In this document: piece by piece, positions 9,404 through 18,360 of the stretch
Layout: every line of letters starts with the position of its first letter
Numbering within the stretch: the first letter of the stretch is position 1
Assembly: GCA_017530365.1 (NCBI GenBank)
Contig: JAFXMK010000036.1
Location: 39,886-103,885, forward strand
Reading direction: 5' to 3'
DNA from: Bacteroidales bacterium
GTDB lineage: Bacteria; Bacteroidota; Bacteroidia; Bacteroidales; F082
DNA length: 64,000 nucleotides
The notes under the pieces: model-generated
What the model saw: the letters and a program-made list of their open reading frames with translations, nothing else
What the model was told of the DNA's origin: nothing
Databases searched by the model: none
Made by a program: the position numbers and the translations under genes

Positions 9404-10525
9404 TTATACCAAGGTTTTTCCATAACAACGATATAACTTAACTTTCTCTTCGTCAAACCGTTTCCACTGATTCTGGATAGCGTAGTTGTCTTCTAGGTTC
9501 AGGTTGGTGTCGGCATACAGCACCTCTGGACGCTGGAGCATCTTCATCAGGTTGGCCGACACAATGACACTCACGCCGCGGTTCAGCCACTCGGGATCCA
9601 CGCCGATCAGGCAGAGATCGATGATGGAAGGCTTCTTCAAGGCTTTCAGCAGGCGGATCAAGGTCAAAGGCGTCAAGCGGCCGCCCGAGGGACGCACCGC
9701 ATCGGCGATGCCCGGGAATGCCAAACCGAAGCAGATCATCTTGTCGTTTTCATCCAGGATGACCGCGACGTTCTTCACATCGACCACCATCTTGAAATTG
9801 TCGATCATCATCTTCTTCATGCCCTCCGTGAATGGCACCGTGCCATAGAGCAGCTCGTAGGACTTGTCGAGTAGCTCAAAGATGCCATCGGCATAACGCT
9901 TGATGAAGTCGTTGGTGTTGCGTGCTGGTCCCAGATGCAAGTTGTAGCGCTTCATCACGAAGTCGGCGAGCTTGTCCAGCTCTCCGTCATAGTCCTTTGG
10001 CACACGGATGTGACTCCCCGTCCAATCCACTTCCTTCTGGTAGCCGAGCGCTTCCACGAAGGTCTGGTAATAGGGATGGTTGTAGCTCTCTTCAAAAGTG
10101 GCAGGCGTGTCGAAGCCGTCGATGAGCATCCCTTCCCTCTCCAGGTCGGAGAAGCCCAGTGGGCCGACCACTTCATCCATGCCCAGTCCGACAGCCCAAT
10201 CCTCCACCGCCTTGAACAATGCCTTCGCCACCTCCAGGTCTTCGATGACGTCGAAACGGGTAAATCGAACTTGTTTCTTGCTGTTCTTCTCGTTGGCGGC
10301 CTTCTGCAGGATGCCTGAAATACGGCCTGCCATCACGCCATCCTTGTAGGCGTTGAAATACACGGCGTCACAGATGTCGTTATAGACGAAATCCTGTTTA
10401 AAGATCTTCCTTTCATCCATCATCAATGGTGGCGTGAAGTAAGGATTGCCTTTATAGAGCTTCAGAGGAAAGTTGAGGAAGTCCTTCTGCTGTTTCTTGG
10501 TTATTACTCTTTCTATTTTGATCAT
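9404..10525 (-). CDS. YghO-like GNAT-fold protein
   Basis: A 373-aa cytoplasmic protein of the uncharacterised YghO-type acetyltransferase-like family. Visible family features are the N-terminal FLNFPLKLYKGNPYFTPPL, the central VVGPLGFSDLEREGMLIDGF, and a C-terminal acyl-CoA-binding-like half ending in an ADTNLNLEDNYAIQNQW motif. Members are often annotated N-acetyltransferase, but the substrate is unknown. It lies between the FakB and PlsX genes on the same strand, which fits a role in lipid or amino-lipid modification, although that is inference from position only. Confidence 0.75.
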   Translation of the reverse strand: MIKIERVITKKQQKDFLNFPLKLYKGNPYFTPPLMMDERKIFKQDFVYNDICDAVYFNAYKDGVMAGRISGILQKAANEKNSKKQVRFTRFDVIEDLEVAKALFKAVEDWAVGLGMDEVVGPLGFSDLEREGMLIDGFDTPATFEESYNHPYYQTFVEALGYQKEVDWTGSHIRVPKDYDGELDKLADFVMKRYNLHLGPARNTNDFIKRYADGIFELLDKSYELLYGTVPFTEGMKKMMIDNFKMVVDVKNVAVILDENDKMICFGLAFPGIADAVRPSGGRLTPLTLIRLLKALKKPSIIDLCLIGVDPEWLNRGVSVIVSANLMKMLQRPEVLYADTNLNLEDNYAIQNQWKRFDEEKVKLYRCYGKTLV

Positions 10526-10542
10526 AGTCTTTTGGTTTGTGG

Positions 10543-10636
10543 CATCCGCCTTTGGCGGATACTAGCTCTATAGAAAACGATCCAAATAAAAACAATGGAC
10601 CTCGTTTTCTATAGAGCTAGCATCCCTTCGGGATGC
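10543..10636. repeat. Nested palindromic element between fakB and the YghO-like gene
   Basis: Three stem-loops lie in a row: ATCCGCC-TTT-GGCGGAT; a perfect 19-bp inverted repeat (10562-10580 with 10602-10620, arms CTAGCTCTATAGAAAACGA and its complement) around a 21-nt loop; and GCATCCC-TTC-GGGATGC. There is no T-run as in a standard terminator. The structure resembles a REP/BIME-type dispersed element or a transcript-processing site. Confidence 0.8.
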
Positions 10637-10645
10637 CCTATAAGA

Positions 10646-11515
10646 TCAACGATGTTTGGCGTGGAAGCAGATGCCGACGCCGTTGGGGCCGCAGTGGCTG
10701 CCGATGGTCGGGTTGACCACCGTGGTCACCACGTTGAGGTCCTCGCCGAACTTTTCCTTCAGGAGCTGGACGGCCTCGTCGGCGATCTCGGGACAGTCGC
10801 TATGACCGACGACCACACGGTGTGCCTTGACGTCTTCGCCGAGCTCTTCGACATACTGCACCAGACGGGCGATGGCTTTGGCACGACCCTTCTCCTTGCC
10901 GATGGAGACCATCTTGCCTTCGTCGTTCAAGTAGATGATAGGACGGATGCCGATGAAGCCTCCCATAGTGGCTGCCAAGCCGCTCACACGGCCGCTGCGG
11001 CGGAAGAACTTCAGGTCGTCGGCGAAGAAATACATGGGGAACTTCGGGACTTCCACCTTGGCCCATTCCACGATCTCCTCGGCGGTCTTGCCAGCCTTGT
11101 ACATCTCGGCGCATTCAAGCACTACGTTGTACGACAAGGCGGTGATGCCTAGGGTATCGACGGAATAGAACTTCCTCTCGGGATACTTCTCCTTCAGCTT
11201 AGCCACGGCCTGATCCATGATGGTGAAGGTGTTGGACGTGCCTGATGAGAAGTGCACATAAAGGATGTCGTTCCCAGCCTGGAACTCAGGCTCGAAGTAC
11301 TGGATATAGGCCTCTTCGCTCATGGCGCTGGTGGTCGGCATGGTGCCGGCACGCAGCATGTCATAGAACGAATGGGCATCGAACACGTCGAAGTCGATGT
11401 AGGGGTAGATTACTTTGTCGCCCACGGTGTATGGCATGCTGATCATCTTGATGCCATACTCGGCACACTCCTTGGGAGTGATGTCGCAATCTGTATCGCT
11501 ATAAAATACTAACAT
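10646..11515 (-). CDS. fakB: DegV-family fatty-acid-binding protein FakB
   Basis: Binds a fatty acid and presents its carboxylate to FakA for phosphorylation, giving acyl-phosphate for phospholipid synthesis. Length is 289 aa. DegV/FakB motifs are all visible: N-terminal FYSDTDCDI, PTTSAMSEE, HFSSGTSNTF for carboxylate binding, KFFRRSGRVSG, and the C-terminal GSHCGPNGVG. The gene overlaps the end of fakA by seven bases, so the two partners are translationally coupled. The pair near plsX suggests scavenging of exogenous or recycled fatty acids. Confidence 0.92.
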   Translation of the reverse strand: MLVFYSDTDCDITPKECAEYGIKMISMPYTVGDKVIYPYIDFDVFDAHSFYDMLRAGTMPTTSAMSEEAYIQYFEPEFQAGNDILYVHFSSGTSNTFTIMDQAVAKLKEKYPERKFYSVDTLGITALSYNVVLECAEMYKAGKTAEEIVEWAKVEVPKFPMYFFADDLKFFRRSGRVSGLAATMGGFIGIRPIIYLNDEGKMVSIGKEKGRAKAIARLVQYVEELGEDVKAHRVVVGHSDCPEIADEAVQLLKEKFGEDLNVVTTVVNPTIGSHCGPNGVGICFHAKHR

Positions 11516-13158
11516 AAAACAAAAATATAGTCATAAACCGGCTGTAAGCCGCAATTCAAAATGATTTCAAGATTCTTGTATTCTTTTTGGAGATCCGCCA
11601 CCAAATGTTCGGCTTCTTCTTCTGGGACGTCTTTGCCGTAAAACACCAGCATTACGTCACGGGAGCTGGCATCCAGCTTACGGCACAAGTCCATCGCCGC
11701 CTCCGTCCGCACAGGACTGTCGCTGAGCATCTGCTTGCCGCTGTATCCCACGTAGTCGCCTTTATGGACCTCCACCTCCCCTTCTGCGTCACGGATGGCC
11801 GTGGAGACGAGACCTGTCGTGACCGACTCCATCATCTCTGTGACGCTGGCGATGTTTTCCTCCACGTTGGGATTGTCGCGGTCGATGAAGCCGATGCCGT
11901 AATAGCCTTCTCCGATGGTGTTCGACGGCATCACATGGATATCGGCTTTTTTGTAGAGCTCGGCGGCTTGTTCGGCAGCCATCTTGATGTTCTTGTTATT
12001 AGGGAAGACGAGGATGTGCTGGGCGTTGATCCTTGCGAAGGCATCCAGGAAGTCCTGGGTAGATGGATTCATGGTCTGACCGCCTGCGATCACCTCGTCG
12101 GCCCCGATCTCGTGGAAAGCTTTGATCAAACCCTCGCCGGAAGCGACAGTGACGATACCGTATTTCTGAGGGGAGAGGTTAGAGGTTAAAGGTGAGAGGT
12201 GAGAGGTTAGAGGTGAGAGGTTTTGATTGTGCTGGAGCGACATGTTCTCGATCTTGATTGTCAGGAACTCGCCGTATTGTTGCATCTCGTTGAGGATGAC
12301 GCCAGGCGTGAAGGTATGCACATGCACCTTCACGATGGTACCTTCACGGAAGGCCACCACCGACTCGCCCACACGGTTCAGGTAGTCGATGATCACCTGC
12401 TCGTCAAAGGTTTCCAAATCCACTTTGGAGCGCATCAGACGCAGCAGGAACTCCGTGCAGTAGCCGAATTCGAGCTTGCTGTCCTCGTTGAACTTGTCGA
12501 GGTCAACAGCAGGAGCTGCTGGCGCGGAAGTCGGTATCAGTTCCTCTTCGCTGGTCTGGCCGCACAAGGCCTCGTTCATGCCGCGGAAGATGCAAAGCAG
12601 CCCCGCTCCCCCACTGTCCACCACACCGGCATCCTTCAGCACTTGAAGCAGCTCCGGCGTGTGATCCAACGACACCTGCATCGCTTGGAGCATGGTTTCG
12701 AAATAATGGTTTATGTCCTGTGAGGCATCGGCGGCTTCAACGCCTTCGCGAAGCACGGTGATGATGGTGCCCTCCACAGGAATCGGGATGGCTTTATACG
12801 CCTCCGTAACGGCAGCGGACATGGCATCAGCGAAGGCTTTGGTATCCGCCACTTCTACGCCTTGCAAGCCTTTGGCGAGGCCCGCAAAGATGCGTGACAA
12901 GATCACGCCCGAGTTGCCACGGGCACCTAGAAGCATACCGGATGAGGCAGTCTGTGCTGTCATTGCGAGCTTAGCGAAGCAATCCAATGACGAGACACCC
13001 GCCTTTAGGGTCATCAGCATGTTGTCGCCCGTATCCCCGTCGGGGATGGGAAACACATTCAAGTCGTTGATAAGGTTCTTTTCTCTTCCAAGAGCCACTG
13101 CCCCTTGACGGAGCATGGCCGCAAAAATCAAACTATCTAATTCTGTTGTCCTTTCCAT
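11509..13158 (-). CDS. fakA: Fatty acid kinase FakA (DhaL/DAK2 domain, YloV-like)
   Basis: ATP-dependent kinase that phosphorylates FakB-bound fatty acid. The N-terminal DhaL domain shows NVFPIPDGDTGDNM and GARGNSGVILSRI (ATP/Mg site), followed by DAK1-like and DegV-like C-terminal regions, 549 aa in all. Two repeat-derived stretches interrupt the normal sequence. One is LDCFAKLAMT, encoded by a GTCATTGCGAG-type repeat between the kinase motifs. The other is LSPLTSHLSPLTSNLSP, encoded by seven heptamer units in the middle linker. Both are in frame, so the protein is probably functional. The start overlaps the end of the MMPL exporter gene by 22 bases. Confidence 0.92.
   Translation of the reverse strand: MERTTELDSLIFAAMLRQGAVALGREKNLINDLNVFPIPDGDTGDNMLMTLKAGVSSLDCFAKLAMTAQTASSGMLLGARGNSGVILSRIFAGLAKGLQGVEVADTKAFADAMSAAVTEAYKAIPIPVEGTIITVLREGVEAADASQDINHYFETMLQAMQVSLDHTPELLQVLKDAGVVDSGGAGLLCIFRGMNEALCGQTSEEELIPTSAPAAPAVDLDKFNEDSKLEFGYCTEFLLRLMRSKVDLETFDEQVIIDYLNRVGESVVAFREGTIVKVHVHTFTPGVILNEMQQYGEFLTIKIENMSLQHNQNLSPLTSHLSPLTSNLSPQKYGIVTVASGEGLIKAFHEIGADEVIAGGQTMNPSTQDFLDAFARINAQHILVFPNNKNIKMAAEQAAELYKKADIHVMPSNTIGEGYYGIGFIDRDNPNVEENIASVTEMMESVTTGLVSTAIRDAEGEVEVHKGDYVGYSGKQMLSDSPVRTEAAMDLCRKLDASSRDVMLVFYGKDVPEEEAEHLVADLQKEYKNLEIILNCGLQPVYDYIFVLC
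12174..12222. repeat. Seven-unit AGAGGTT/AGAGGTG/AAAGGTG heptamer tract inside fakA
   Basis: Seven consecutive 7-bp units (49 bp) encode the LSPLTSHLSPLTSNLSP insert between two FakA domains. An equally long seven-unit tract of the same family lies inside manC. Confidence 0.9.
12961..12989. repeat. GTCATTGCGAG...GAAGCAATCC dispersed repeat inside fakA
   Basis: The sequence GTCATTGCGAGCTTAGCGAA followed by GCAATCC encodes the in-frame DCFAKLAMT stretch of FakA. A variant of the same core lies at the 3' end of the TPR gene near 53121-53152. Repeats with this core recur in many bacterial genomes. Confidence 0.7.
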
Positions 13159-15623
13159 GGTTTTTTCTTCAATACACTACGCTTGTAAGCGGGGATTTTC
13201 ATCAGCTGACGGAAAGCGAACGGCTGAAGCGAATAGGATATCATAATGGTTGACGCCATTCCGATGAGGGTGCTGAGCCCAATGGATTGAATGGCGGGGT
13301 GAACTGCGAAAAGTAAGGATGCGACCACGATGATCAGGATGAGCGCCGAGAAGAAGATGGCCACCTTGTGCCAGGTGAGCACATCGCGGCTGCCCGTCCG
13401 GGCTTGGGTGAGCAGCCCTTCGGTGATGAAGATACTGTAATCCACACCGATGCCGAAGATGAAGGTGGAGATGATGATGTTGATCAGGTTGAACTCCAAC
13501 CCTATCAAGGCCATGTACCCTTGCACCATGAACCAGCTAAGCACCATCGGGATGAACGACAGTAGCGCCGTGAGGATGTTGTGGAAGGAGATCAGGAGGA
13601 TCAGCAGGACGAAGAGCGAGGAGATCCACACCGCGATGTTGAAGTCGTCGTGGATGACCTGCACCATGTCCTTGCAGTAATAGAACGGATCCAAGATGAA
13701 GGTCTTTGGATTCTTGATCACGGCTTCAGTCACCTTGTCCATGTCGGCAGCCTCCATTGAGACGTCGGTGAACACCATGTATTGTCCATCAGCGTTCAGC
13801 TCGATGAAGTTGCCCAGCAGGTTCTCCGGCACGATGCCGCTCTCCATCAGGGAGGCAGGTTCGTAGTCGGCTTCCAGCATCCCGTTGAAATCCGCGAACA
13901 TCGATGGGTCGAGGCCGAGCAAATTGGCATTGCGTTCCACCAAGGATTCAGCCTCTTTCATTCTATCTTCCGTCCAGAAGGTGTTCCATGCGGCGATGCG
14001 GGTCTCTTGCTCCTGTTCCGTCACAAACACTTTGGGAATCAAGTCGGTATAGCCATGAACGACACCTTGTTTCGACAAGGAATCCAAGATGAGCATCAGG
14101 GATTGGTCGGCCTCCAGCGCCTCATCGAGATCGGTGGAGACGGTGGAATAATATTTATGCACAAAGCCGTCGTTGTTCTTGGCGTTGAACAAGGCTTCGC
14201 TTTCCATCTCTTCGGGAGAATTATAGTCGAGATTCCTCAAGTCGCTGTCAAAGCGCACCTTGGGTGAGAAGATGATACCTACCACGATGATCGCCACGAT
14301 GATGGCAAGGAACCATTTCCTTCTGTCGTAAGGCAAGTTGTTGAGCCGAGAGATGTATCGGAAGGTCTTGCCTGTATGGTTTGCCTTGCGTTTCGGCATG
14401 AAATGCGGCAGGAAGATCAGGGCGAAGAGTGTGCTTCCCATCAAGGCGAAGGAGGCGAAGAGCCCGAAGTCGCGGAGCAGGTCGCTATCCGTGAACAGCA
14501 GGCTGCAGAAGGCACCCACGGTGGTGATGCATCCCAGAAACACGGGCGTGGACTCGTCGAGGAGCAGACGTTCTGGATCACCCACGAAGAAATGATGGAC
14601 CAGCAGGTGCAGACAGTAGCTGATGGCCACGCCGAGCACGATGGCACCCAGTCCAAGCGCCATCAGCGACATGCCGCCTTTGATCCAGTAGATGCAGGCC
14701 AGCGAGAAGGCAGCGCCATAGACAATGGGCACCAGCATCTTCCACAGGAAGGGGAAACTCTTGAAGCAGAAACCCAAGAGAATCAGGATCACGAGCAATG
14801 AGATGCCCACCGTCACCAAAAGGTCCGACTTGATCCGGCCAGCGTTCGACACACTGCCGATGGGGTCGCCGTGTGCCATCACCTTCACATCGGGGTGCAA
14901 GGCCTGGAAGTCGTTTCTGGCACGGTCCATCATCTTGGCGAAACGTGTGGCGGCGCCAGAATCCAACATCTTGAAGGCTGGAGCAAGATAGGCTATCGTC
15001 ACGGTGCTGTCGGCGCAGAAGAAATGGCCTTCCACGATGTTGTAACCGCCCACCGCTCCTTCCAGCAGGTCGCCCAGGACGGCAGCCTTCAGGTCTAGCG
15101 GGTCGTTAGCGATCATCTGGGTGATGTCGCCCGTTTCGTCTTCCATCAGCATGTCGTAATCCTTCTGCATCTGCGCCGCGGCCACCTCAGGTTCCATGGC
15201 CTTCTCGAAAGCCGGATACGCCGAGGTATCGACAAACGAGGGGACGTGCTCCAGCACGAAGTCCAGTGCGTTGAGCGCCATCTCGGGCTCCATCTGGTAG
15301 AGGATGTTGGCGATATAGTGGCTTGAGGAATCCACCTCAAGAAGATATTCCATGAACTCGTCCGTCCTTTCGGCCAACGTCACGACATCGAGAGGCTCGT
15401 CGGCGGAAGTCACCTGGATGAAGACCTTGTCCTTGAGTCCGATGGAGCCGAAAGCCAGCTGGCTCTCCACGCTGGATTCAGGAAGCAGCTTGGAGATATC
15501 CTCCTCGTACTTCACCTTCAATCCGAAAAACAAAAAGACCACAAAACTGACCGCCATGATGATGTACATCAGCGGCTTGTGGGATTTGAAAAAGTTGTAT
15601 ATTGGAACAAAAATCCTATGCAT
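13137..15623 (-). CDS. RND/MMPL-superfamily exporter
   Basis: An 828-aa polytopic inner-membrane protein with the two-fold layout of MMPL/HpnN-type transporters. One membrane helix near the N-terminus is followed by a large periplasmic loop (about 40-240), a five-helix bundle, a second periplasmic loop (about 440-640) and a final bundle containing FIFGIGVDYSIFITEG, the family's GxxxDY motif in the proton path. Such proteins export lipids or hydrophobic compounds. With the LolA-like carrier, ACP and FakAB downstream, movement of a lipid toward the outer membrane is the best guess. It starts four bases after the sugar transferase gene and overlaps fakA. Confidence 0.85.
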   Translation of the reverse strand: MHRIFVPIYNFFKSHKPLMYIIMAVSFVVFLFFGLKVKYEEDISKLLPESSVESQLAFGSIGLKDKVFIQVTSADEPLDVVTLAERTDEFMEYLLEVDSSSHYIANILYQMEPEMALNALDFVLEHVPSFVDTSAYPAFEKAMEPEVAAAQMQKDYDMLMEDETGDITQMIANDPLDLKAAVLGDLLEGAVGGYNIVEGHFFCADSTVTIAYLAPAFKMLDSGAATRFAKMMDRARNDFQALHPDVKVMAHGDPIGSVSNAGRIKSDLLVTVGISLLVILILLGFCFKSFPFLWKMLVPIVYGAAFSLACIYWIKGGMSLMALGLGAIVLGVAISYCLHLLVHHFFVGDPERLLLDESTPVFLGCITTVGAFCSLLFTDSDLLRDFGLFASFALMGSTLFALIFLPHFMPKRKANHTGKTFRYISRLNNLPYDRRKWFLAIIVAIIVVGIIFSPKVRFDSDLRNLDYNSPEEMESEALFNAKNNDGFVHKYYSTVSTDLDEALEADQSLMLILDSLSKQGVVHGYTDLIPKVFVTEQEQETRIAAWNTFWTEDRMKEAESLVERNANLLGLDPSMFADFNGMLEADYEPASLMESGIVPENLLGNFIELNADGQYMVFTDVSMEAADMDKVTEAVIKNPKTFILDPFYYCKDMVQVIHDDFNIAVWISSLFVLLILLISFHNILTALLSFIPMVLSWFMVQGYMALIGLEFNLINIIISTFIFGIGVDYSIFITEGLLTQARTGSRDVLTWHKVAIFFSALILIIVVASLLFAVHPAIQSIGLSTLIGMASTIMISYSLQPFAFRQLMKIPAYKRSVLKKKPWKGQQN

Positions 15624-15626
15624 AAA

Positions 15627-16262
15627 TTAAAATACCGTTTCAAGTATCAACTTTATATCCTTGAAAAACGAGTAGTTTCTATAGTATTCGCAGTTGATAC
15701 GAACTTTGTCGGGATAAATGACATGGTCGTTATACCAAAGCGCGATCTCGGTTTCCGTTCGCGGATCGCCGTCGGCTTTGGCTTGTTTCACATATTCCTT
15801 GATCATCTCTTCCTCGTGTTTGTATTTCAGCGTGGCAGGTCCAGTGATGCCGGGACGCATCTCGAGGACGACACGGTCCTCCCCTTCCAGCTTGTCGGCA
15901 TAGCCTGGCACGTCAGGGCGTGGTCCCACGAAGCTCATGTTGCCTATGAGCACGTCCCAAAGCTCAGGCAGCTCGTCGAGTTTGGTACGACGAAGCATGG
16001 CGCCTTCAGGTGTCACCCTTCCCTCGTCGGGATAGGCCACAGAGGGACCTTCGTCTTCCTCATACATGGTGCGGAACTTATGGATCTTGAAACGCTTGCC
16101 ATGGCGGCCGATGCGTTCCTGGACATACAACACGGGGGCTTTCGGCATCTTGACCTTGATCCAGATGCCGATAGCGATGAGCAGCCATCCCAAGCCCAGC
16201 AGGCCTAGGAGTGCCATCACACGGTCAAAAAGGAATTTTAATGCCCGACCGAAACTGCTCAT
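15627..16262 (-). CDS. Initiating sugar-phosphate transferase (PglC/WcaJ-type)
   Basis: A 211-aa membrane enzyme expected to transfer a sugar-1-phosphate from a nucleotide sugar to undecaprenyl phosphate. One N-terminal hydrophobic segment is followed by the catalytic core: KIHKFRTM, the Asp-Glu pair in TKLDELPELWDVLIGNMSFVGPRP, and RPGITGPATLKY. The C-terminus (YNDHVIYPDKVRINCEYY) matches the fragment at 29332-29622 and gives the template for recognising it. The gene sits away from the main polysaccharide locus, in the lipid gene string, and overlaps the lipoprotein gene by four bases. Confidence 0.92.
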   Translation of the reverse strand: MSSFGRALKFLFDRVMALLGLLGLGWLLIAIGIWIKVKMPKAPVLYVQERIGRHGKRFKIHKFRTMYEEDEGPSVAYPDEGRVTPEGAMLRRTKLDELPELWDVLIGNMSFVGPRPDVPGYADKLEGEDRVVLEMRPGITGPATLKYKHEEEMIKEYVKQAKADGDPRTETEIALWYNDHVIYPDKVRINCEYYRNYSFFKDIKLILETVF

Positions 16263-17062
16263 TCAAAAAATGCCTTGCCATTTTCTTTCAGTTGGGCTTT
16301 CAGCGTCGCGGCAGGGATGGCGCATTCTGGCAGACCAAGCGGATGTGGTGCAATCTCGTAGTCCTGATAGAAGAAGACGATGGAGTCGTTTTCGATCCAA
16401 GGCTCGCTTTCAGGCAATGGGAATTCGGCACCCTCTTCCAGCACGAGGACATCTTCAAAGGTCACATCGGTGTCTTCCAACAGGAGGTCAAAATACTGTT
16501 CCTTCACGGCATTCTTAACCAATTCATTCAGTGCTCCGGGATTGGTGAACATCGTGTAGTTGAAGCGTTCGCCGGTAGCTTTGTTGAACGAGGCACCTTC
16601 CACGTAGGTGTTGCCATGGGCGCCGCCATCATACTCCCAAGTCTCGCGGACGTAGGTGACGTAACGGTCGTTATCATCGATCATCTTGATGAAGTGTTGG
16701 AGATGCGTGTCGGGAGCGCCCGTCTCCAGGCGGAGGAAGTCTTTCCTGTCATACTCCACCATGGCAGCGACATCTTGAGGATCGCCGTCGTAGTTCACAT
16801 TGAGTTGGCTGGCAATCCACTTGTTGATGCTGGTCCGGAGCACTTCATTCTCTGTCACAGGGGCATCCACCTCTGCATAATAACGTGCCATGTCGTCGTT
16901 CATCCATTCCTCGAGGGCTTCGGCCGGGAATTGAATGCTGTCATCCACCGTGATGCTGTTGACGGCAAACGTATCCTTAGGTTCAACGTTGTTGTTCTGG
17001 ACAGGTTGGTTGCAAGCCGTCATCATCAAGCAGGCTGCAACTGCGAAAAACATCTTTTTCAT
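16259..17062 (-). CDS. DUF3298/DUF4163-type lipoprotein (RsiV-like fold)
   Basis: A 267-aa lipoprotein with a lipobox signal (MKKMFFAVAACLMMTACNQ, Cys 17). The C-terminal half has the DUF3298 signature YDGGAHGNTY...FNKATGERF and ends with a conserved acidic strand. Such domains occur in PdaC/RsiV-type envelope proteins; no catalytic function can be assigned. It is a clear paralogue of the lipoprotein encoded just upstream, which suggests tandem duplication. Its ATGA overlap with the sugar transferase gene places it in the same transcript. Confidence 0.8.
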   Translation of the reverse strand: MKKMFFAVAACLMMTACNQPVQNNNVEPKDTFAVNSITVDDSIQFPAEALEEWMNDDMARYYAEVDAPVTENEVLRTSINKWIASQLNVNYDGDPQDVAAMVEYDRKDFLRLETGAPDTHLQHFIKMIDDNDRYVTYVRETWEYDGGAHGNTYVEGASFNKATGERFNYTMFTNPGALNELVKNAVKEQYFDLLLEDTDVTFEDVLVLEEGAEFPLPESEPWIENDSIVFFYQDYEIAPHPLGLPECAIPAATLKAQLKENGKAFFE

Positions 17063-17092
17063 ATTAGCGTGTTTAATGTTGTTTATCGAATC

Positions 17093-17872
17093 TTATTGGA
17101 AGAAAGCCTTTCCTTCTTCTGTTAGGAATTTCTCGATCACCGAATACGGGAAGGCGCATTCAGGCATACCTGCGGCGAAGGCGGCAATCTCGTAGGGGCT
17201 GTAGATGAAATGGACGCTATCGTTTTCAATCCACGGGTTGGTGCCTGGCAGGGGGAAAGCCTCATCCTCACCGAGCAAAAGCATCATGTCAATGTCGAAG
17301 TTCTCTTCCGTAAACTCCTCTCCAAAATGCTGTTCGATGATACCCTGCTCCACCAATTCGCACAATGCGTCGTGGTTCTTGAACATGTTGAACGAGAACC
17401 TTGCTCCCGTGTTGCGGTCGAATGTGGCGCAATAGTAGAACGGCATGCCGTGGGCCCCGCCGAAGTAGAGGTAGGAATCCTCCGAGTAGGTGATGTAACG
17501 GTCGGTGACTTCCCTCAGCTTCAGGTAGGTCTCCGTCATATAGCCAGGCTCGGTGTTGCCTTCATCGAGGGAGACTTTCATATCCACCTTCATCAGGTCG
17601 AAGATGTTGTCTGAGCCGATGACGGTATCGATCATCTGGGTTCTCATCCAAGCCAGGATGCTGTCTTTGAGCGCGTGGTTCCTGGTCACGGGTTCGTCCA
17701 CCTCGCAGGTATAGAACGACTTGTCAGACACGTACCACATATCGGGATCCAAGTCGGTGAACTGAACGCTGTCGCACACTTTCAGCGTTTTGATCGAGAA
17801 GTCGGCGAGTTTGTTTCTATTGCATGCTGCCAGCAAGGTAATGGCGGCAAAAAGGAGTACAAGTTTTTTCAT
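17093..17872 (-). CDS. DUF3298/DUF4163-type lipoprotein, paralogue
   Basis: A 259-aa lipoprotein (MKKLVLLFAAITLLAACNR, Cys 17) sharing the GGAHG motif, the FDRNTGARFSFNMF stretch and the C-terminal GEDEAFPLPGTNPWIENDSVHF block with the next gene. It is the first gene of the string that runs through the sugar transferase, MMPL exporter and FakAB, and a well-matched promoter stands just ahead. The function is unknown beyond being an anchored envelope protein. Confidence 0.8.
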   Translation of the reverse strand: MKKLVLLFAAITLLAACNRNKLADFSIKTLKVCDSVQFTDLDPDMWYVSDKSFYTCEVDEPVTRNHALKDSILAWMRTQMIDTVIGSDNIFDLMKVDMKVSLDEGNTEPGYMTETYLKLREVTDRYITYSEDSYLYFGGAHGMPFYYCATFDRNTGARFSFNMFKNHDALCELVEQGIIEQHFGEEFTEENFDIDMMLLLGEDEAFPLPGTNPWIENDSVHFIYSPYEIAAFAAGMPECAFPYSVIEKFLTEEGKAFFQ

Positions 17873-17899
17873 GTTTTTGCAGTTTGTTGTTTAAAGCTG

Positions 17900-17929
17900 C
17901 AAAAATACGAATAATTACTTATTTTTCAA
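17900..17929 (-). promoter_or_regulatory. Bacteroidota promoter for the lipoprotein/lipid gene string
   Basis: On the minus strand, TATTTTTG (17900-17907) is preceded, after exactly 19 nt, by TTG (17927-17929), matching the Bacteroidota -7/-33 pattern. It lies about 30 bases upstream of the first lipoprotein ATG. Confidence 0.65.
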
Positions 17930-18350
17930 CCACCTTTAATCTGAAGTCTTTAATATCTATTTCCATTAGATTAACTGGTGGAATCACCAAAGAGTTAAGG
18001 ATGGTCCCTTGGGTTTTGGCATGTTGTATGCCTCGAGCTGTGCCCACACTAATAGTAGCGATATACCTCAGGAACTCTTTTGGAAAGATAAGTACATTAT
18101 TCTTTAGTCCTGATTCTACAAAAGCAGGATCTATCATAAAGTAACAATACACTGTCAACGAAGAAATGATTGTTTCTTTTTGTCTGAAAAGGTAATTGGT
18201 TCTACAACCAATAATTCTCGCATCGATATCGCCATTAAAGGATACTTGAAATCCAAATTCCACATCCTTCAGGTCATGGTTAACCAGATCAGCATGTAGT
18301 TCTATTGGATCATTCTCAATTTTGATAATTCTAAACGGGATTGACTTCAT
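17919..18350 (-). CDS. SecB-like chaperone of a toxin-antitoxin-chaperone module
   Basis: A 143-aa protein with a SecB-like ending: 'FPKEFLRYIATISVGTARG' followed by 'NSLVIPPVNLMEI' corresponds to the SecB helix and Pro-rich ending (ARxxIxxxxxxG...PxxLPPxNF). SecB-like proteins encoded after a HigBA-type pair bind the antitoxin's C-terminal tail and protect it from proteolysis, as in M. tuberculosis Rv1957. Gene order here (toxin, antitoxin, chaperone) is the same, with only ten bases after the antitoxin stop. The assignment rests on C-terminal pattern and position; the N-terminal half is divergent. Confidence 0.7.
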   Translation of the reverse strand: MKSIPFRIIKIENDPIELHADLVNHDLKDVEFGFQVSFNGDIDARIIGCRTNYLFRQKETIISSLTVYCYFMIDPAFVESGLKNNVLIFPKEFLRYIATISVGTARGIQHAKTQGTILNSLVIPPVNLMEIDIKDFRLKVVEK

Positions 18351-18360
18351 AGGTATTGTA

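Noticed and set aside
9372-9428. 19-residue N-terminal extension of PlsX
   Set aside because: It is encoded by the intergenic AACGAATT repeat and precedes the normal PlsX N-terminus.
12174-12222. Tandem tracts considered as CRISPR arrays
   Set aside because: Units are 7-11 bp with no spacers and no cas genes in the window.
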